This document shows positions 1 through 11,917 of a stretch of 64,000 bases of DNA, piece by piece (the stretch's first letter is position 1; each line of letters starts with the position of its first letter). A program made the position numbers and the translations under genes. The stretch covers positions 372,001 through 436,000 of the forward strand of contig NW_006917096.1 in NCBI RefSeq assembly GCF_000516985.1, written 5' to 3'. This DNA is from Pestalotiopsis fici W106-1. Taxonomy: Eukaryota > Ascomycota > Sordariomycetes > Amphisphaeriales > Sporocadaceae. Under the pieces are notes generated by a model, which saw only the letters and a list, made by a program, of their open reading frames with translations, was not told the origin of the DNA and searched no databases.

Positions 1-556
1 CGAAATCCTTGCAGCGGCCATTGAGCCAGTGAGCCGACAGAAGGGGCCCAGTGGGCCAGCTGATTGGGTTTCCTCAAGCCCACGTGCGTTGAGACTCAAT
101 GAATCATTGGGGATGTTGAATGTTGCTGGCGGCAGTAGGAAGTAGGATAGGAAAGCAAAGGCGCCCAGCCATGGGCATATGGTTCATCGAGAACGAGGAG
201 GATCTGGCAGTGTGTGATCATGCAGTGATCAATATTACAGCGGGACAGCTGCAGTCATCCATCACGCTTCTCAGTGGCGGAGTCGACAAGAGGGGGCTGA
301 ACTAGAAAATACAACACAAGTTGCCTTACTATGGTAAGATGTTGCGGATGATATGACCAAAAGACAAGTCTAATAACAAGAGCCAAAGGATCTGCGGGTA
401 ATGATGGCTCGACGTTTAGCAGTATAATTATACTCCCGAGTCATGTCATGATGACGGACTAGGTTGACAGGTCAAGCAAGATACACGCAACTCAAACCGT
501 TTGTTTCTTCATCCTTTTTTTTGGTTCACCCAAGGACAATAGAGGGCCGACAGCAT

Positions 557-589
557 GTAGGTAGGTAGGTAGGTAGGTAGGTAGGTAGG
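557..589. repeat. (GTAG)n tetranucleotide microsatellite
   Basis: About eight perfect tandem copies of GTAG/TAGG run from 557 and grade into GGGA repeats up to about 598. The same tetranucleotide motif recurs near 27.96 kb. Confidence 0.95.
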
Positions 590-1972
590 GAGGGAGGGCA
601 CGCACGTTAAGTAAGTAGGGGTCCGTTCTCCGCATCAAATTGGCAAGGATCCATCCGTTAGTTAGTACATTGTAGGATTTAGAGCACTACCATTTCCTTA
701 TGACGCGGGAAAACCCATCAAGGACGTAGTTGCTTGTCTACCCTTTAGCGAAAATTTCCCCTCCTCTCCTTCTTGTTTGCAGCTCAGTATGTTAAAGCTG
801 TACATCTGTAAGAATGTGCAGTTCTACAAAGATACTAAAGAGTGGTTGTGCCAGTTCTGCTCCGTGTTTAGAGGAAGGAATGTGTCAATTGAATAGATAT
901 ACGTACAAGGTATTACGTTCCAGATAGTGCCACCTGCTTTCCAATATATGCTAATGAGGGGTTGCCCTGGCGTGGTTTACATACCTAGCGTTCTTGATTT
1001 CCCCTCGGCGTGTTTTAGCAGTCTGCCGGCCCTTTCTGTGCAGCGAATTACATCAAATTACCATGGCCACATAACGTCCATCTGTAGACTCAAATGTTAA
1101 TGAAAAACATGTTGGCGTGTACCTTGCTTGATCGAGGGCACTCTAATCAAGAACAAATACTAATCATGAACATAATTACGTGTAATAAGGTGAATTGGAT
1201 CCTCCTCCATCGGCGAGGATGCCCAAGATTACTGGGACATACTTTGTACAGAGATACTTTCCCATGCTCTAAGCTTTGTTTCTACATTAGCCCCAAGCAG
1301 CTGAATACCAGACAGCGGCAGCTGCATCAACCTGCAGGACGATAGATTCCTACCACTACGTTGCATACATACACACACATTCATCACATATCTCACATTT
1401 TGTCTGCCAATACCTCCTCAAAAGTGCCCCCACACTGCACTTGGTGCTTGCATGCACCATACAACGCACAAGCTCAAGCATACACAAGGGAGACGTAGTA
1501 CATGCAAACGCACGCCCATACGTCGTCCGCACTGGGACCTCGGACAGGTACCTAAGGTACTATCTAGTGTACGCACGCACACCCGCCAAACACCCGCGGA
1601 CCACATCCAACCAACCAACCACACCGGCCCGGGCCAGAAGACCTCTCCCTCCCCTACCTACCTACCTTGCCTACATTACCCTCCTCCCGGCGGCTCGAAC
1701 CCCACGGGCACAGCACAAGCACACCAAGCCAGACAAACAGACGCTCGACGTAGCTACTAAACCTTGACGGCGCCTCCTTTGAACGCAACCCATCCAATCC
1801 AATCGAGATATAGTTGCCACGACCTCGAGGCAACCAATCCGAACCACCTGGGAAGCTGGTCGCAATAACCCCGTCGTACGTAGCTCCAACCGCCGGGGAG
1901 AGATACGCTTCTTTGCTTGGTTGCTGGCTGCGTTTATTTTTCCAATATCATAGGCGCAGCTGTTCCTGTCTG

Positions 1973-2004
1973 TTGCTGCTGCTGCTGCCGCTGCTACTGC
2001 TGCA
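1973..2004. repeat. CTG-type triplet repeat in the RasGEF leader
   Basis: An imperfect (CTG)n run interrupted by CCG and CTA lies about 50 bases upstream of the predicted RasGEF start codon. It is probably in the 5' UTR or proximal promoter. Confidence 0.8.
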
Positions 2005-2052
2005 GGTAGTCGTCTCGTTTCGGGTAGGGAAAACTGTTATGCAGAATCACTC

Positions 2053-5000
2053 ATGGCTTCCCGCGACCAAAAGGCTCAGCATTCTCATAGGCACTCGACG
2101 GGCACTCCCCATCACCGCCGCTCCGAATCTCAAAAGCACGGCCGGAGCCGACAGACCTCAAACGCCTCCGTCGCGCACTCCTTTGCGCCCTCCCTCCCCT
2201 CGCCCTCCGTTACCTCGAGGTTTTCCACCGCGACCACCGCAACCACCGCGACCTCTGCCTCCCGCACGAGCGCCTCGATTCACGACGGCGACGAGCCGGT
2301 CTCGTCCGATTCCCTATCGTCCTCAGAGTCCATTGTCGACGACCCCTTCTTCCAGCGACAGTACGCCGCCGACAAGGCCGACGTCGCCGCCAGGAAGCCG
2401 ACCCGCTCACCTGTTCCAGAGAACCTCCGCCATGAGACTCCACCCCCTAACCTCCAGCCAGTGCCACGAATTCAAGTCCCAAGGAGAAAGTCGTCGGACG
2501 TAGAAGAGCAAACCGATGATCGTGTATGCCTGCCTGCCACGCTATCCTGAGCTGAGACCGTTGCAGTTTTGGATCTTTGCAGAAGAAGCAGAACCGTCCG
2601 CTGACCCTGAATGTGCAGCCCCCGGCGCGAACGACCATGGAGAGTATTAATATCGTGGTCATTGGCGCCAATGGCGTCGGCAAATCACACTTCATACAAA
2701 AGGCCCTGTCCCTCACGAGGACTCCTAGCTCGCAACCCTCGACGGCGCGGATCAACATCGATCATGTTCCGTATGCCGTCACTCTGTTTGAGCTGGACCT
2801 CGAGTATTTCGATGTAGACCCCGACAGGCAGATACAATGGCCGAGGCAAGTAGGCGGCGCCATGATGCCAGCCATACACGGCGTCTTGCTGCTCTACGAT
2901 GTCATGAACCGAGAGAGCATCATTGAATTGCCCCAGACACTGAGTGAGTGTTGCCTGCCCAGACACCGCTATAAGAAAAATGACGATGCGGATCTGCGAG
3001 ATGTATTTATGCTAAAATCTTATGTTTAGCCGCATTGGTGAAGTCGTCCTTGCCAACTATTCTGGTCGCTACCAAGTGCGACAACCCAGAGAGCGCAAGG
3101 CAAATCGATACCGAAGGACTGGCTGCTGCGTGTAAATCATGCATCGGCAGCTTCAAAACGGCATCGAGCAAGCCAGAGAGCGCGCGCATGCCATTGTCGT
3201 TTCTGTTGAAGGCGTTGATTTTGGGTCGACAGGGTAAGTGGATATTTACTGTTGCAGGCGGTTGCGGCGTTATTTGTGATATTGCTATCTGCTCGACCGT
3301 GCCCTGGTCTCGAGCAAGCATGTTGCGGCGCACGCGCCTGCAAAAGCAACTATTTGTGATGCATCCTCCGCATACTAACACCGTTCAGACGAATCGGGAG
3401 AGGGAATTGGCAGGAGGCGAGCTGCTTCTGCAGCCCACCTAGACAAGCCATTTGACCCCTCAAAAGGCCGGCCTCTAAGCCAGCACAGCAAGCACAGCCG
3501 TGCCAGCTCAGACATGTCCCTCCTCAAGGGATTTTCCCAACCAGGCATGTGCCAATGAAATATAACCATCTCCCTTACATGCGTCATTCAATCAACTCGT
3601 GTATTCGCGGGCCGCATGCTAACCCCCAGGGTGACCAACAGGAACGGGATTGGATCATGACAGTGCAAATGACGAGACAACTGTCTCCAGCATGCTTCGT
3701 ACAACTGGCATCCGCCTCGACCGACCAGGCACGGGGACTTTTCGAGAAATTGACGAGTTTGAGGCTGACTCGAATCGCTATTCCGAGGACATCCCAATTC
3801 TCCAACGCGGGGATGACCTGAGTTTTGATCGTCCAGCTAAGAAGGTTGGCTTGACCTTTGACGAGCTCGTCGATCGCTTGATTGCGCCCAAGTTTTCCAG
3901 AGCCGACTCGAATTTCGCCGACGTATTTCTCTGCTTGTATCGCAAATTCGCTGCTCCTAGTGCGCTGCTGTCCGCTATACTGACACGGCTGGAACGTGTC
4001 AAGGAGGAGAAACCCTCTCACTATCTAACCAAGACCGCCACACAACTTCGCATTATTGAATCCGTTGCAAAATGGGTTTCATCCTACCCCGGCGACTTTG
4101 CGAAGCCTACAATCAGGAGGAACCTGGAAGAGTTCATCCGAAATCTTTCTGCAGAACCCATTTTCAGCGCGGCGGCCCAGCAAATGCGGCGTGTCCTGGA
4201 TCTAAGCGTGTTTGATGAAGACGATTCCGGATGGGTCAAAGATGATGATGCCGAGACTGCGAGCCACATGAGTGCGCCGAAACACCCGTCGGTTAGCCTT
4301 GCGGGTAGCCTCGACCTTCCAGAAAGTATGAGCTTATTGAGCGTGAGCGAGCCGGTCGACAGGAGGCCGTCTGCAAGCTCATCACTGCTGACGGACTCCT
4401 CCAACTCGCTAAAATTCCACCAGTTCCAGTTTCACTCATATGAAGACTATGAACACGAAGCCGCGACAATGGTACCTACGTACACCATGCCGTTGACCAA
4501 GTTCAGATACCATATCTTCATGGACACGTCGGACGATGACATTGCCGACGAGTTGACGAGGTTAGATTGGGTCATGTTCTCTTCGATCCGCATCCGGGAC
4601 CTTGTACGGCACGTGAGCCTCAACGCACAACAAAAGGAGAATTCAGCAAGTATGAAGAATGTAAATCGGATGATTAACCACTTCAATCACATCGCAAAAT
4701 GGGTGGCCAACATGGTGTTGATGAGGGATAAGGCAAAACACCGTGCCCAGATGCTCGAGAAGTTTATGAACATTGCTCTGAAGCTCCGGCAGCTCAACAA
4801 CTATAATGGTCTGGCAGCGGTCTTGGCTGGAATTAACGGCACAGCTGTACACCGCCTTTCACAGACACGTAATCTCGTGGCGGCCGATGTCCAGAAACGT
4901 TTTGCGCGGCTGGTGCTCCTAATGGGTTCACAGAAGAGTCATTTTGCTTATCGTCTGGCATGGGAGAACTCGCCACTACCGCGAATTCCCTACATGCCTC

Positions 5001-5354
5001 TACATCGTCGAGATCTTGTCTCTGCCGAGGAAGGAAGCATGACTTTTATCGGACAAGACGGCGACCGCGTTAATTGGAAGAAATACGAAATCTTGGGAGA
5101 GATCATCTTGCCTATAATCAAGAGTCAAGGAACGCCGTATCCTAATCTCTCCAAGCACGATACAGCGAGGGAACTCATCCTAGATTGTCTGATGCCAACG
5201 GATGAGGAGGTAAGCTGGGCACCCTTTTCCTTGAAGAGAAGTTGAAACTAACAATAAACCAAAGGACATCTACCAGCGAAGTTGCCAAGTTGAAAATCCA
5301 GCTGGTGGCATGTATGACGGGAAGAAAAAGTTCCCATGGTTCGCGAAACAATGA
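2053..5354 (+). CDS. RasGEF-domain protein with N-terminal Ras-like P-loop module
   Basis: This is a Ras guanine-nucleotide exchange factor expected to load GTP onto a Ras-family GTPase. The inferred exons are 2053-2523, 2583-2943, 3030-3233, 3389-3544, 3642-5209 and 5265-5354, giving about 949 aa. Residues 1-160 are Ser/Thr-rich and probably disordered. A small-GTPase-like part follows, with a P-loop GANGVGKS (about 185-192) and a G4-like TKCD (about 292-295). I see no clear DxxG switch II, so it may be a degenerate GTPase. Next come a RasGEF_N segment (about 470-590) and the catalytic Cdc25-type RasGEF domain (about 690-905), with conserved stretches such as LAWENSP. The intron at 3545-3641 appears to be GC-AG; the others are GT-AG and all phases agree. 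The C-terminal exon keeps the frame. It converges on ATP5. The domain assignment is firm; the N-terminal GTPase reading and exact exon ends are inference. Confidence 0.85.
3545..3641 (+). other. Probable GC-AG intron of the RasGEF gene
   Basis: The donor is CAG|GCATGT at 3545 and the acceptor is AACAG at 3641. The preceding exon ends in phase 1 and the following exon needs two bases before its frame, so they join as Gly-Thr-Gly-Leu-Asp-His-Asp. No GT donor before the stop at 3556-3558 gives a matching phase with either nearby acceptor (3629 or 3641). Confidence 0.65.
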
Positions 5355-7152
5355 TCTAATGGTACATCCATCCAGGCCATCAAATGAAAGGCATTGAATA
5401 GGAGTTTCCCTATAAGAGCTGCCTTAGTAGATGAATGAGACATGTTCGAGCGTAATGAAATAGACCTTGTAACTGGATAGAAGATTCAGTACTGCCAAAC
5501 CAGATACCACAGAAATCAACCAGCCAACCAGACCGTTTTACTAGCTAGCTTGTAAACAAACTTATTGATGGGTCATTTTTGCCTGTTACATTGTAGTATT
5601 TGCAGTCCCAGATTCATATCCCCAGCCCTTTTGAAATGGCATTATCCGTGGATCATGCCCATACCACATGTACGACGCTATCCTTGTCTATACTCAATGC
5701 TAACAGAGTTTCAACACAGCTCTCTGATAGCTAGGCATGGGAACGAATCACCTTTTGTTCGTTCAATTTCTCATTTCTTTTACCTTTTCGCTCGCATTGG
5801 TCGCAATGGGCGCCGTGATGCGGCCAAAGCTAGGCAAGGTGCACATTTGGGCCATCCCGAGATCGAGAAGTTTTATTCATTCAAGATAAGATGATTTTCA
5901 GTGCCATTCAGCTTGACCATGTGAACGCACTCTGCATTTCGGTTGCTGAACGACCCAATTGGCCAATTTGTCAAATCTTGGAAGCGTGGCCATCGAAAAT
6001 AATGGATCATCTTTCTGGGGTCGGTTGTTCGATTCCTCAAGTGGCCCAGATCTGCCTTTTATAGGAAGAAAGCCTTTATATTTTTTTTTTCTTGTCTTCT
6101 TATGTTTCTCCATCCAAAGAGACTATGCCTTTTATTGCAGCTGTTTGCAAGGATGTCTTATATAAAGCTTCATGAAAGATGAAGACCTTGTGATATCTTC
6201 AGTGGATATTACTTGCTATATTCGAACAGGTGTTGCTGGCTACGGTGCTTCGTATACGGGCTCATGTAGAGCCTCGGGCTTCTTTGACGGCAAACCACAT
6301 CAATCCTGATTGTCATTGGAGTTTTAAAAGTGTTCGTTGATGTCCCCAAGCCCGCAAACTTCTCCTTCCTTTTACAATATTAAACTGACTCCAGTGTCCA
6401 CGATCAGTTCAGAGGTGGTTCTTCATGACGCTTTATACTTTCGATTCCTGTGGTCCTGAACCTTGTTCCTAGAAAAAAATCATAATACTGAAATGCTCGT
6501 GAGTAGGAAAAGAATCCCAAGGGCAATTGCGAATCAACATCACTCAGCCTGGCTCGTCGATAATTTTGGCTCGATAGTGGCACATACACTACGATACGTG
6601 GACTGAGAACTGCTACACGTAGTATTTGAAGGCTCATGAGCTGTACATATGGTAAGTCGCAGCTCGACATGTCCTAATCATCTCATATTTGACTTGTCTC
6701 TGGGTGAACAGAATGTCGAGGGCTGGTGCAATTGGCGTTTCCAGGCGTGCTTGCGGCACACGGCTCCTGAAGCATCCAAATTCTCAATCCAACCGAGATA
6801 TCGTGCGCATATGTTTTTGGTTTCGATAGTGTTGGCAACATGTTCACGTATTTTCCGTCGGCTGTGGCATCTAGGTTGTATGCAACATTTGGCAGAGAAT
6901 TTCTCATCCAGGGTGTCTTGTCATCTTGGTGGCTTTCAAGCATTGTTGTCCTATGAGCAGTGCTTCAAGTCGTGCTCGTTATTTTGATCACATTCTTGCC
7001 ATTCGGAAATCGTGCCGTGGAATTTGGGAGACAAAATGCTTCTATTTTCAGCTGCTATACACAACGGGCCCTTCAAATGAGAACACCGGATATTCTCGCC
7101 GCACTCGCCTCACCTATCACAAGTCCTCTCGCCTAGACAAAGAAAAGATAGT
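5355..7152. other. Intergenic, between converging 3' ends
   Basis: This is about 1.8 kb between the stop codons of the RasGEF gene (+) and ATP5 (-). Open frames on both strands are short and I recognise none of the translations. It probably holds the two 3' UTRs and terminators. I see no RNA gene or repeat worth noting. Confidence 0.6.
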
Positions 7153-8063
7153 TTACAGGGTGTCAGTAAGGAGCTTGTTCATCTTGGCGATCTTGGAAGA
7201 GACGGAAAGGTCGATGGTACGGTCGCCAATCTCAACGACGAGTCCACCAACAATGTCGGGGTTGACCTGGTTGGTGACCTTGAGCTTCTTGCCCTGGCCA
7301 ACGTACTGGGACTTGGCAACGGCAGACTCGAGGCGGTTGAGGGTCTTGTTGTCCAATTGCTGTTTCAATGGTCGCGTTAGCCACAATTCCGATTCATCGC
7401 TTGCTTTTGCTCGCTTTCTCTTGTTTTCCAGTGACGTACCGTAGCGCTGGTGACGATCAGCTCAACCTCACCACGGGAAGCGCTCATCAGCTCGCCAAAC
7501 TTGTCGCAGACGCCCTTAAGGATGCTCAATCGGTTGTACTCGGCCAGGGTGGACAGGAAGTTCTTGATGGTGGCGTTGGAGCCAGCGGCACCGAGAGACT
7601 TCTGCAGCTCGGCGACAATGGCGCTCTTGTCGGCATCGGACAGAGTAGGAGTGCTCAGAATGGCGGCGAGCTTGGAGTCCTTGGAGACGACGTCGTTCAG
7701 GGTGCTGAGCGCCTTGGCGGTAGGGTCGAGGGAGGAGGACTTGGCGGCAGCAGTGTACTAAATAGCTCATGTGTTAGTCCGACGACGAAACCATTGAATG
7801 CCCTGGACCCTCTCGACGCATCGCGCGGAGCCAATTGACCAGCAACTCAGGTCGACGGCCAGCTTCGGATAGTTGTAGAGGCGGGTTGGTTGAAGGGGTC
7901 GTCGTACCAGAGCAGTGGCATAGGTGCCATCGAGGCCGTAGACAGCGATCGGGGGCTTGCTGTCCTGGGTCGCGGCGGCAGCGTAGCTGCGCACGGCAGC
8001 CCGGGCAACGGTCCGCTGAGGAGCTGCGGCTCTGACTGCGCGGAATGCTGATCGGGACAACAT
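7153..8063 (-). CDS. ATP5: Mitochondrial F1Fo ATP synthase subunit 5 (OSCP)
   Basis: This is the oligomycin-sensitivity-conferring protein of the peripheral stalk, linking the F1 head to the Fo stator in the inner mitochondrial membrane. Exons on the minus strand are 8063-7908, 7757-7440 and 7359-7153, all joined in phase 0, giving 226 aa, normal for the family. The first 30 residues (MLSRSAFRAVRAA...) are Arg/Ala-rich without acidic residues, a typical mitochondrial presequence ending near RSYAAAA. The body shows OSCP features: the IAVYGLDGTYATAL start, a helical N-terminal domain, and the C-terminal stretch VGGLVVEIGDRTIDLSV. The start is the only ATG ahead of the presequence. Introns are 150 and 80 nt with a CTAAC-like branch point in the first. 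The promoter is shared divergently with the DUF2293-type gene, about 1.1 kb away. Confidence 0.95.
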
Positions 8064-9210
8064 GGCGATGTGAAGGGGTTGCGAAGTGGATTGAAGGGAT
8101 GGGAGATGTCGTCGTTCCTTCTCAAGCTCGCTTTCTTTCGCTGCAAGAATTGAGGACCGGGTCTGTTCGGGAAATTGCCGGGCTGAGACTGAAGATGTGG
8201 CTGGTGCATGTCGACAAAACCCGCAGCGCGCCTCAACCCCCCAAACAAGCAAGGCTGTCCTGCTCTATACTAAATTCGCGTGGATTGTGGCGGTGCAGAT
8301 TGATGGAAGCGATTGACTGCCAGGCTACCTTAGGATGCCAAGCATTCCACCCCCAAGACGCACCTAACGGGCAGCCCACTTTTTCTTTTCCCTTGTCAAC
8401 CTCATCACTTCAGGCTCTGTCACCTGTGTAAACGAGAGCAGCCCAATGCTCACAACGCCCTACTGACGCCCGGTTTCTTACCAGGACGCGAACTTGCCTA
8501 TCTTGTCATCAAGTTTTTTCTTTTTTCTTTCGTGTTTCCCCCATCGATCGGACATAAATCTGGATGCCCTGCGTTTGTGCTTTCTGCCATCCTGCCTGGT
8601 TACAGTCTTGTCTTTTCTTCTCTCTTCTTCTCGGGACACCCGTCTTGCCTTATTGAAGCACGACGGTCCATTTGGTGACTGCTTTCGTTCACTCTTTACT
8701 GAGGTCCCCGGTTACGCAGGACGTGGAGGGTTTTCTGGATTGCTGACCTGGCGGCCGCTACAACGCGATTTGAGTCACCATCTCTGCCCCCTGTCAAGGA
8801 TCACCGCAGTCTTACCGACTTGACGAAAATTCGCTATTGTCAAACCGTACCTGGACCTTGGTTGAGCGCTCTGTGGCGTTTGCACAACTCATCATCAGCG
8901 GCTGCCACAAACCTGTCAGCCGTGAGCACATAGGAGCCGATCAAGTGCGGACCTCCATCTCGTGTGATCTGTGATTTCTTTCTCCTCCACCTCAAGTCTC
9001 GGACACGGAGCAAATCATTCTTCATTTCGAGCTTCCAGCCGGCTGGTAGAAGTGTCATCACAACCTGTAGACGTGTGTATCAACCTATCTACCTGATCTG
9101 CCTTGGAATCATCTGGAACACTGCCTGCTTTAATATCTCATAGCTTTTCTCGTATTCCACATTCATCTTCGAAGCAAGAGCTGCTATGGTAAGGGTAGCA
9201 ATCTTTCGAT
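8064..9210. other. Divergent intergenic/promoter region, ATP5 and DUF2293-type gene
   Basis: This 1.1-kb region separates two divergent start codons. It should hold both promoters and 5' UTRs. Pyrimidine-rich runs around 8500-8650 are common in fungal promoters. I see no convincing gene, apart from a short upstream frame at 9186-9278 described separately. Confidence 0.55.
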
Positions 9211-9278
9211 ATGGGTCGAGAAAGCAGGAAGCTGGCGCTTCCGGCCATTGGGAAACATGCCAAAGCACGCCACAATAA
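9186..9278 (+). promoter_or_regulatory. uORF overlapping the start of the DUF2293-type gene
   Basis: An ATG at 9186 opens a 30-codon frame ending TAA at 9276-9278. It is in a different frame from the main ATG at 9211 and overlaps it. If the transcript starts upstream of 9186, scanning ribosomes would meet this ATG first, so it could reduce translation of the main frame. Whether it lies in the mRNA is unknown. The ATG is followed directly by GTAAGG, which could alternatively be a 5' UTR splice donor. Confidence 0.35.
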
Positions 9279-11917
9279 GATGGACAGGATGGCTCAGGCT
9301 GATCCTTCAATCTACTCCACGTTGAATGCCCTCAAGCAAGCGCCTGCGCCCAAGTTGAAGCATAAGAGCTACTTTGAGATAGCTGAAAATGCCGACAAGA
9401 AGGACAAGATCCTCGAGACCCAGGTACTCAAGGTTCAAAGAACAATTCAGGTATTCGTAGTGCTTACGTGCAACAGACTACAGCCAAGCGAACACCACCA
9501 CCCGGCTATGAGTTCATAGCGCTGGGCAACCCGGAACTCACACAAATGTGCAAAGATATTTCGCGCGAGCAAGACGCCATGATCTTCATCGTTTCAGTAT
9601 GTTTTGGTCTGCGTCTAAGTCTACTTATCAGCCACGCTCATGTACTTCCTCATCTAGGAATCTACAGACGAATCTGTACACAGTCATACCCATCGACTGG
9701 GCTACCATTTCCGTGAGCGCATTGTGGACCAGGCTCGAGATAGCCTTACAGCGAGTGGCGTGATCATGCCGCAGAAGATTGCCTCGGGACGCCCTGAGAG
9801 CATACCCAAGGACCGCAATCAGATCCTTAAAGAGGCTGATGCTGTCCTCAGAGATCTGTTTCCGCGGATTCCAAATTCCAACCGAATCGACATCCTGCGT
9901 CACTCTTTTGACAAGGTTTGGCTCTTTCTCCTCGCATGGTGGAGCACCATGATGCTGATCATGCTCTCCTTAGGATAACAAATTTTTCAATGGCAGGGAG
10001 AAGGTTGGCATGGCTGGAGATTTGCCGCTCTCCCGGCGAGTTCAACTAGCTGCCCTCTCTCATATCAGACATACCATGACAAGATATGATGATCTCTTGA
10101 GGGAAGGCCAGAAGTGGGAGAATGCTCGAAAAGCTGTGGAGCAGCCATGTTTGGACATCATCGTCAAGTGGCGGGGCGATGAGGAAACCGGCCGTGACCA
10201 GCTTGATGAGATTCTTCGAGAGGTCATTGAAATATCCGACGATGAGGATTCGGATGAAGACAGCACCGAAGAAGAGCAAGTACCCGCAGCCGCCAGGCTT
10301 GCAGTTCCATCGGACCCAGGACCTAATGCGGCTGAAGCGCATGCCCTGGCACAGAATCCCCCAGCGCCCTCTAGGGCCAGCTCCGCCCGGAGCCCGCGAC
10401 ATCAGCCTTTGGTTATCTCTTTGGTGTCGCCTGCGCCTCCCAGAAAGTTGACTAGAAAGGAACGAAAAGCGGCCAGGCAGACCCAACAGAGATTCAAACG
10501 GTATGAGCAGGTGGCGGAAACATTTAGGCGTGTTCCTGGATCCCCAAGGTCTCCGAGAGATAAGTATGCGAGCGGAAGCTTGCCTGAGATGGCTACCGTG
10601 TCTGTACCCAGAAACCTGGAGTATGTTCGTGAACCGGAACGAACCGTGCCTCAGTCTGCTGCTCCCACACTATCGGGATCGTATACACGCCAGGATGTGC
10701 CGCCTATTGCTTCCAGGTCTCGTGGGCAGTCACCAATTTTGGTCCGAGTCGCGGACAGCAACATGCCCAAAGTTGGGCAAGCGGCTAACCGTCTCGATTA
10801 CAGTCCTCATGCTATGTCTCCAGTCAGGAGCCAATTCCAGGATTTGCTGGTCCGATCCATCGAACCTCACTCGCCCGGTGCATCTCAAATTCGCGACCGT
10901 GCGACCTCGTATCCTTTCCACCCGGAGATGGGTAGAGTTGCTGAGGCGCCTCGTGTTGTTGATCGTTCTGTAGTCCCACGCCCGGATGGTCCCACAGCCT
11001 CTACCGTTTTTTTGGGTCCGGAAGAGTTGCCATCAAGCCGCCGACAGGTTAGTACACGATTCACAGAGCAACCGGAGTTATTCTCTGGTGCAGGATTCAT
11101 TCAAGTTCATCGCGAACCGAGTCGCCGCGTGCCGAGTCAAGCTCGGCCAGATGGTCTGGCCATCAGCCACGCAATTCCAGTCACCAGATCCTTTGAGCGG
11201 AGGTCTCGATCTCCGATCTCTCACCCCCAAGCCGGAGCATATAGAGATGCCGGACGAGTGCTTTATAGATCGAGACCAACTACAGTCTACGTGGATGAAC
11301 CTAGGTCGAACGGGCGGGACGAGTTTGCTCTTAGTTCGAGAGACCATCCAATCGTGCTTGATGATCTAAACCCAAGGGCAACAAATAGATCAACTGACGC
11401 TCACCGATCCTTGCAAGACATGGAATATGACCCACGACAACCAGGAGAAGTTGATTTTCTCCGCCGGGTCCCGGTTCGCGAGCCAGACAGACGCCTTGAT
11501 CGGCCAGCAGTCACTTACACCGACGTTTACGACTCGAGGCCAACTCGTGTCCTTCAACAACCGGCAGAACCCCCACACTCGCACCTTATTCCAGTCAGAT
11601 CGCACATTGGACATCATCCCGAGCCTTTACCGTATGGTGCCGATGTCTTTCGACCGGCACATACAAGTCGTCCATTTCTAGACTCTGCAAGCCATCATGC
11701 CATTCGTGGCAGTGCCGTCGACGCATATGTCCCGGTTGAGAGAGTTCTGCCTCCACAGGCCAGGCATGAACCGCACTACCCGGACGAGCTGGCGTACGGC
11801 TATCAGAGACCCCAAGAACGTATCATCGTTCGCGACCCGGGTCGCGATCAAGCATTTATTCAACAACCGCCTCCCGGCCCAGACTACACCTATCGGCCTG
11901 TACCTAATCACTACTGA
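9211..11917 (+). CDS. DUF2293 domain-containing protein
   Basis: This is a fungal protein of unknown function. The exons 9211-9423, 9477-9596, 9658-9915 and 9974-11917 join in phase 0 and give 844 aa. The N-terminal part (exons 1-3) is basic. Around residues 150-260 it contains the DUF2293-like region, with a run of Arg-Ile-Pro and an HIRH..YTxYDxLL-like segment (here HIRHTMTRYDDLL). A conspicuous acidic patch follows (EISDDEDSDEDSTEEE, about residues 285-300). The remaining 500 residues are Pro/Arg/Ser-rich, with many SPR/RSP and DRR motifs and low predicted order. The family call rests on the DUF2293-like core recognised by eye; function cannot be given. The long basic, acidic-patched tail suggests a nuclear or nucleic-acid-associated protein, which is inference. 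Confidence 0.75.

Larger units (their letters stand above)
1..2052. other. Intergenic left edge and RasGEF 5' leader
   Basis: I see no convincing gene from the window edge to the RasGEF start. Open frames here are short or come from Pro/Thr/His-rich low-complexity translation. The stretch holds a TAGG microsatellite (about 557-589), CACGCA-rich sequence around 1500-1640, and a CTG/CAG-type triplet tract at about 1973-2004 just ahead of the RasGEF start. The last few hundred bases are probably promoter and 5' UTR of that gene. Confidence 0.6.

Noticed and set aside
541..600. Possible CRISPR-like or telomere-like repeat
   Set aside because: It is a simple four-base microsatellite without spacers, and does not match the fungal telomere TTAGGG repeat.
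1814..2503. A 229-codon frame overlapping the RasGEF start
   Set aside because: It is Pro/Arg-rich in the second frame of the Ser/Thr-rich RasGEF N-terminus; the 2053 frame continues by phase-matched splicing into the P-loop exon, this one does not.
7368..7838. A 156-codon plus-strand frame opposite ATP5
   Set aside because: It is antisense to the second OSCP exon and intron; its sequence is a Gly/Ala/Leu/Val shadow.
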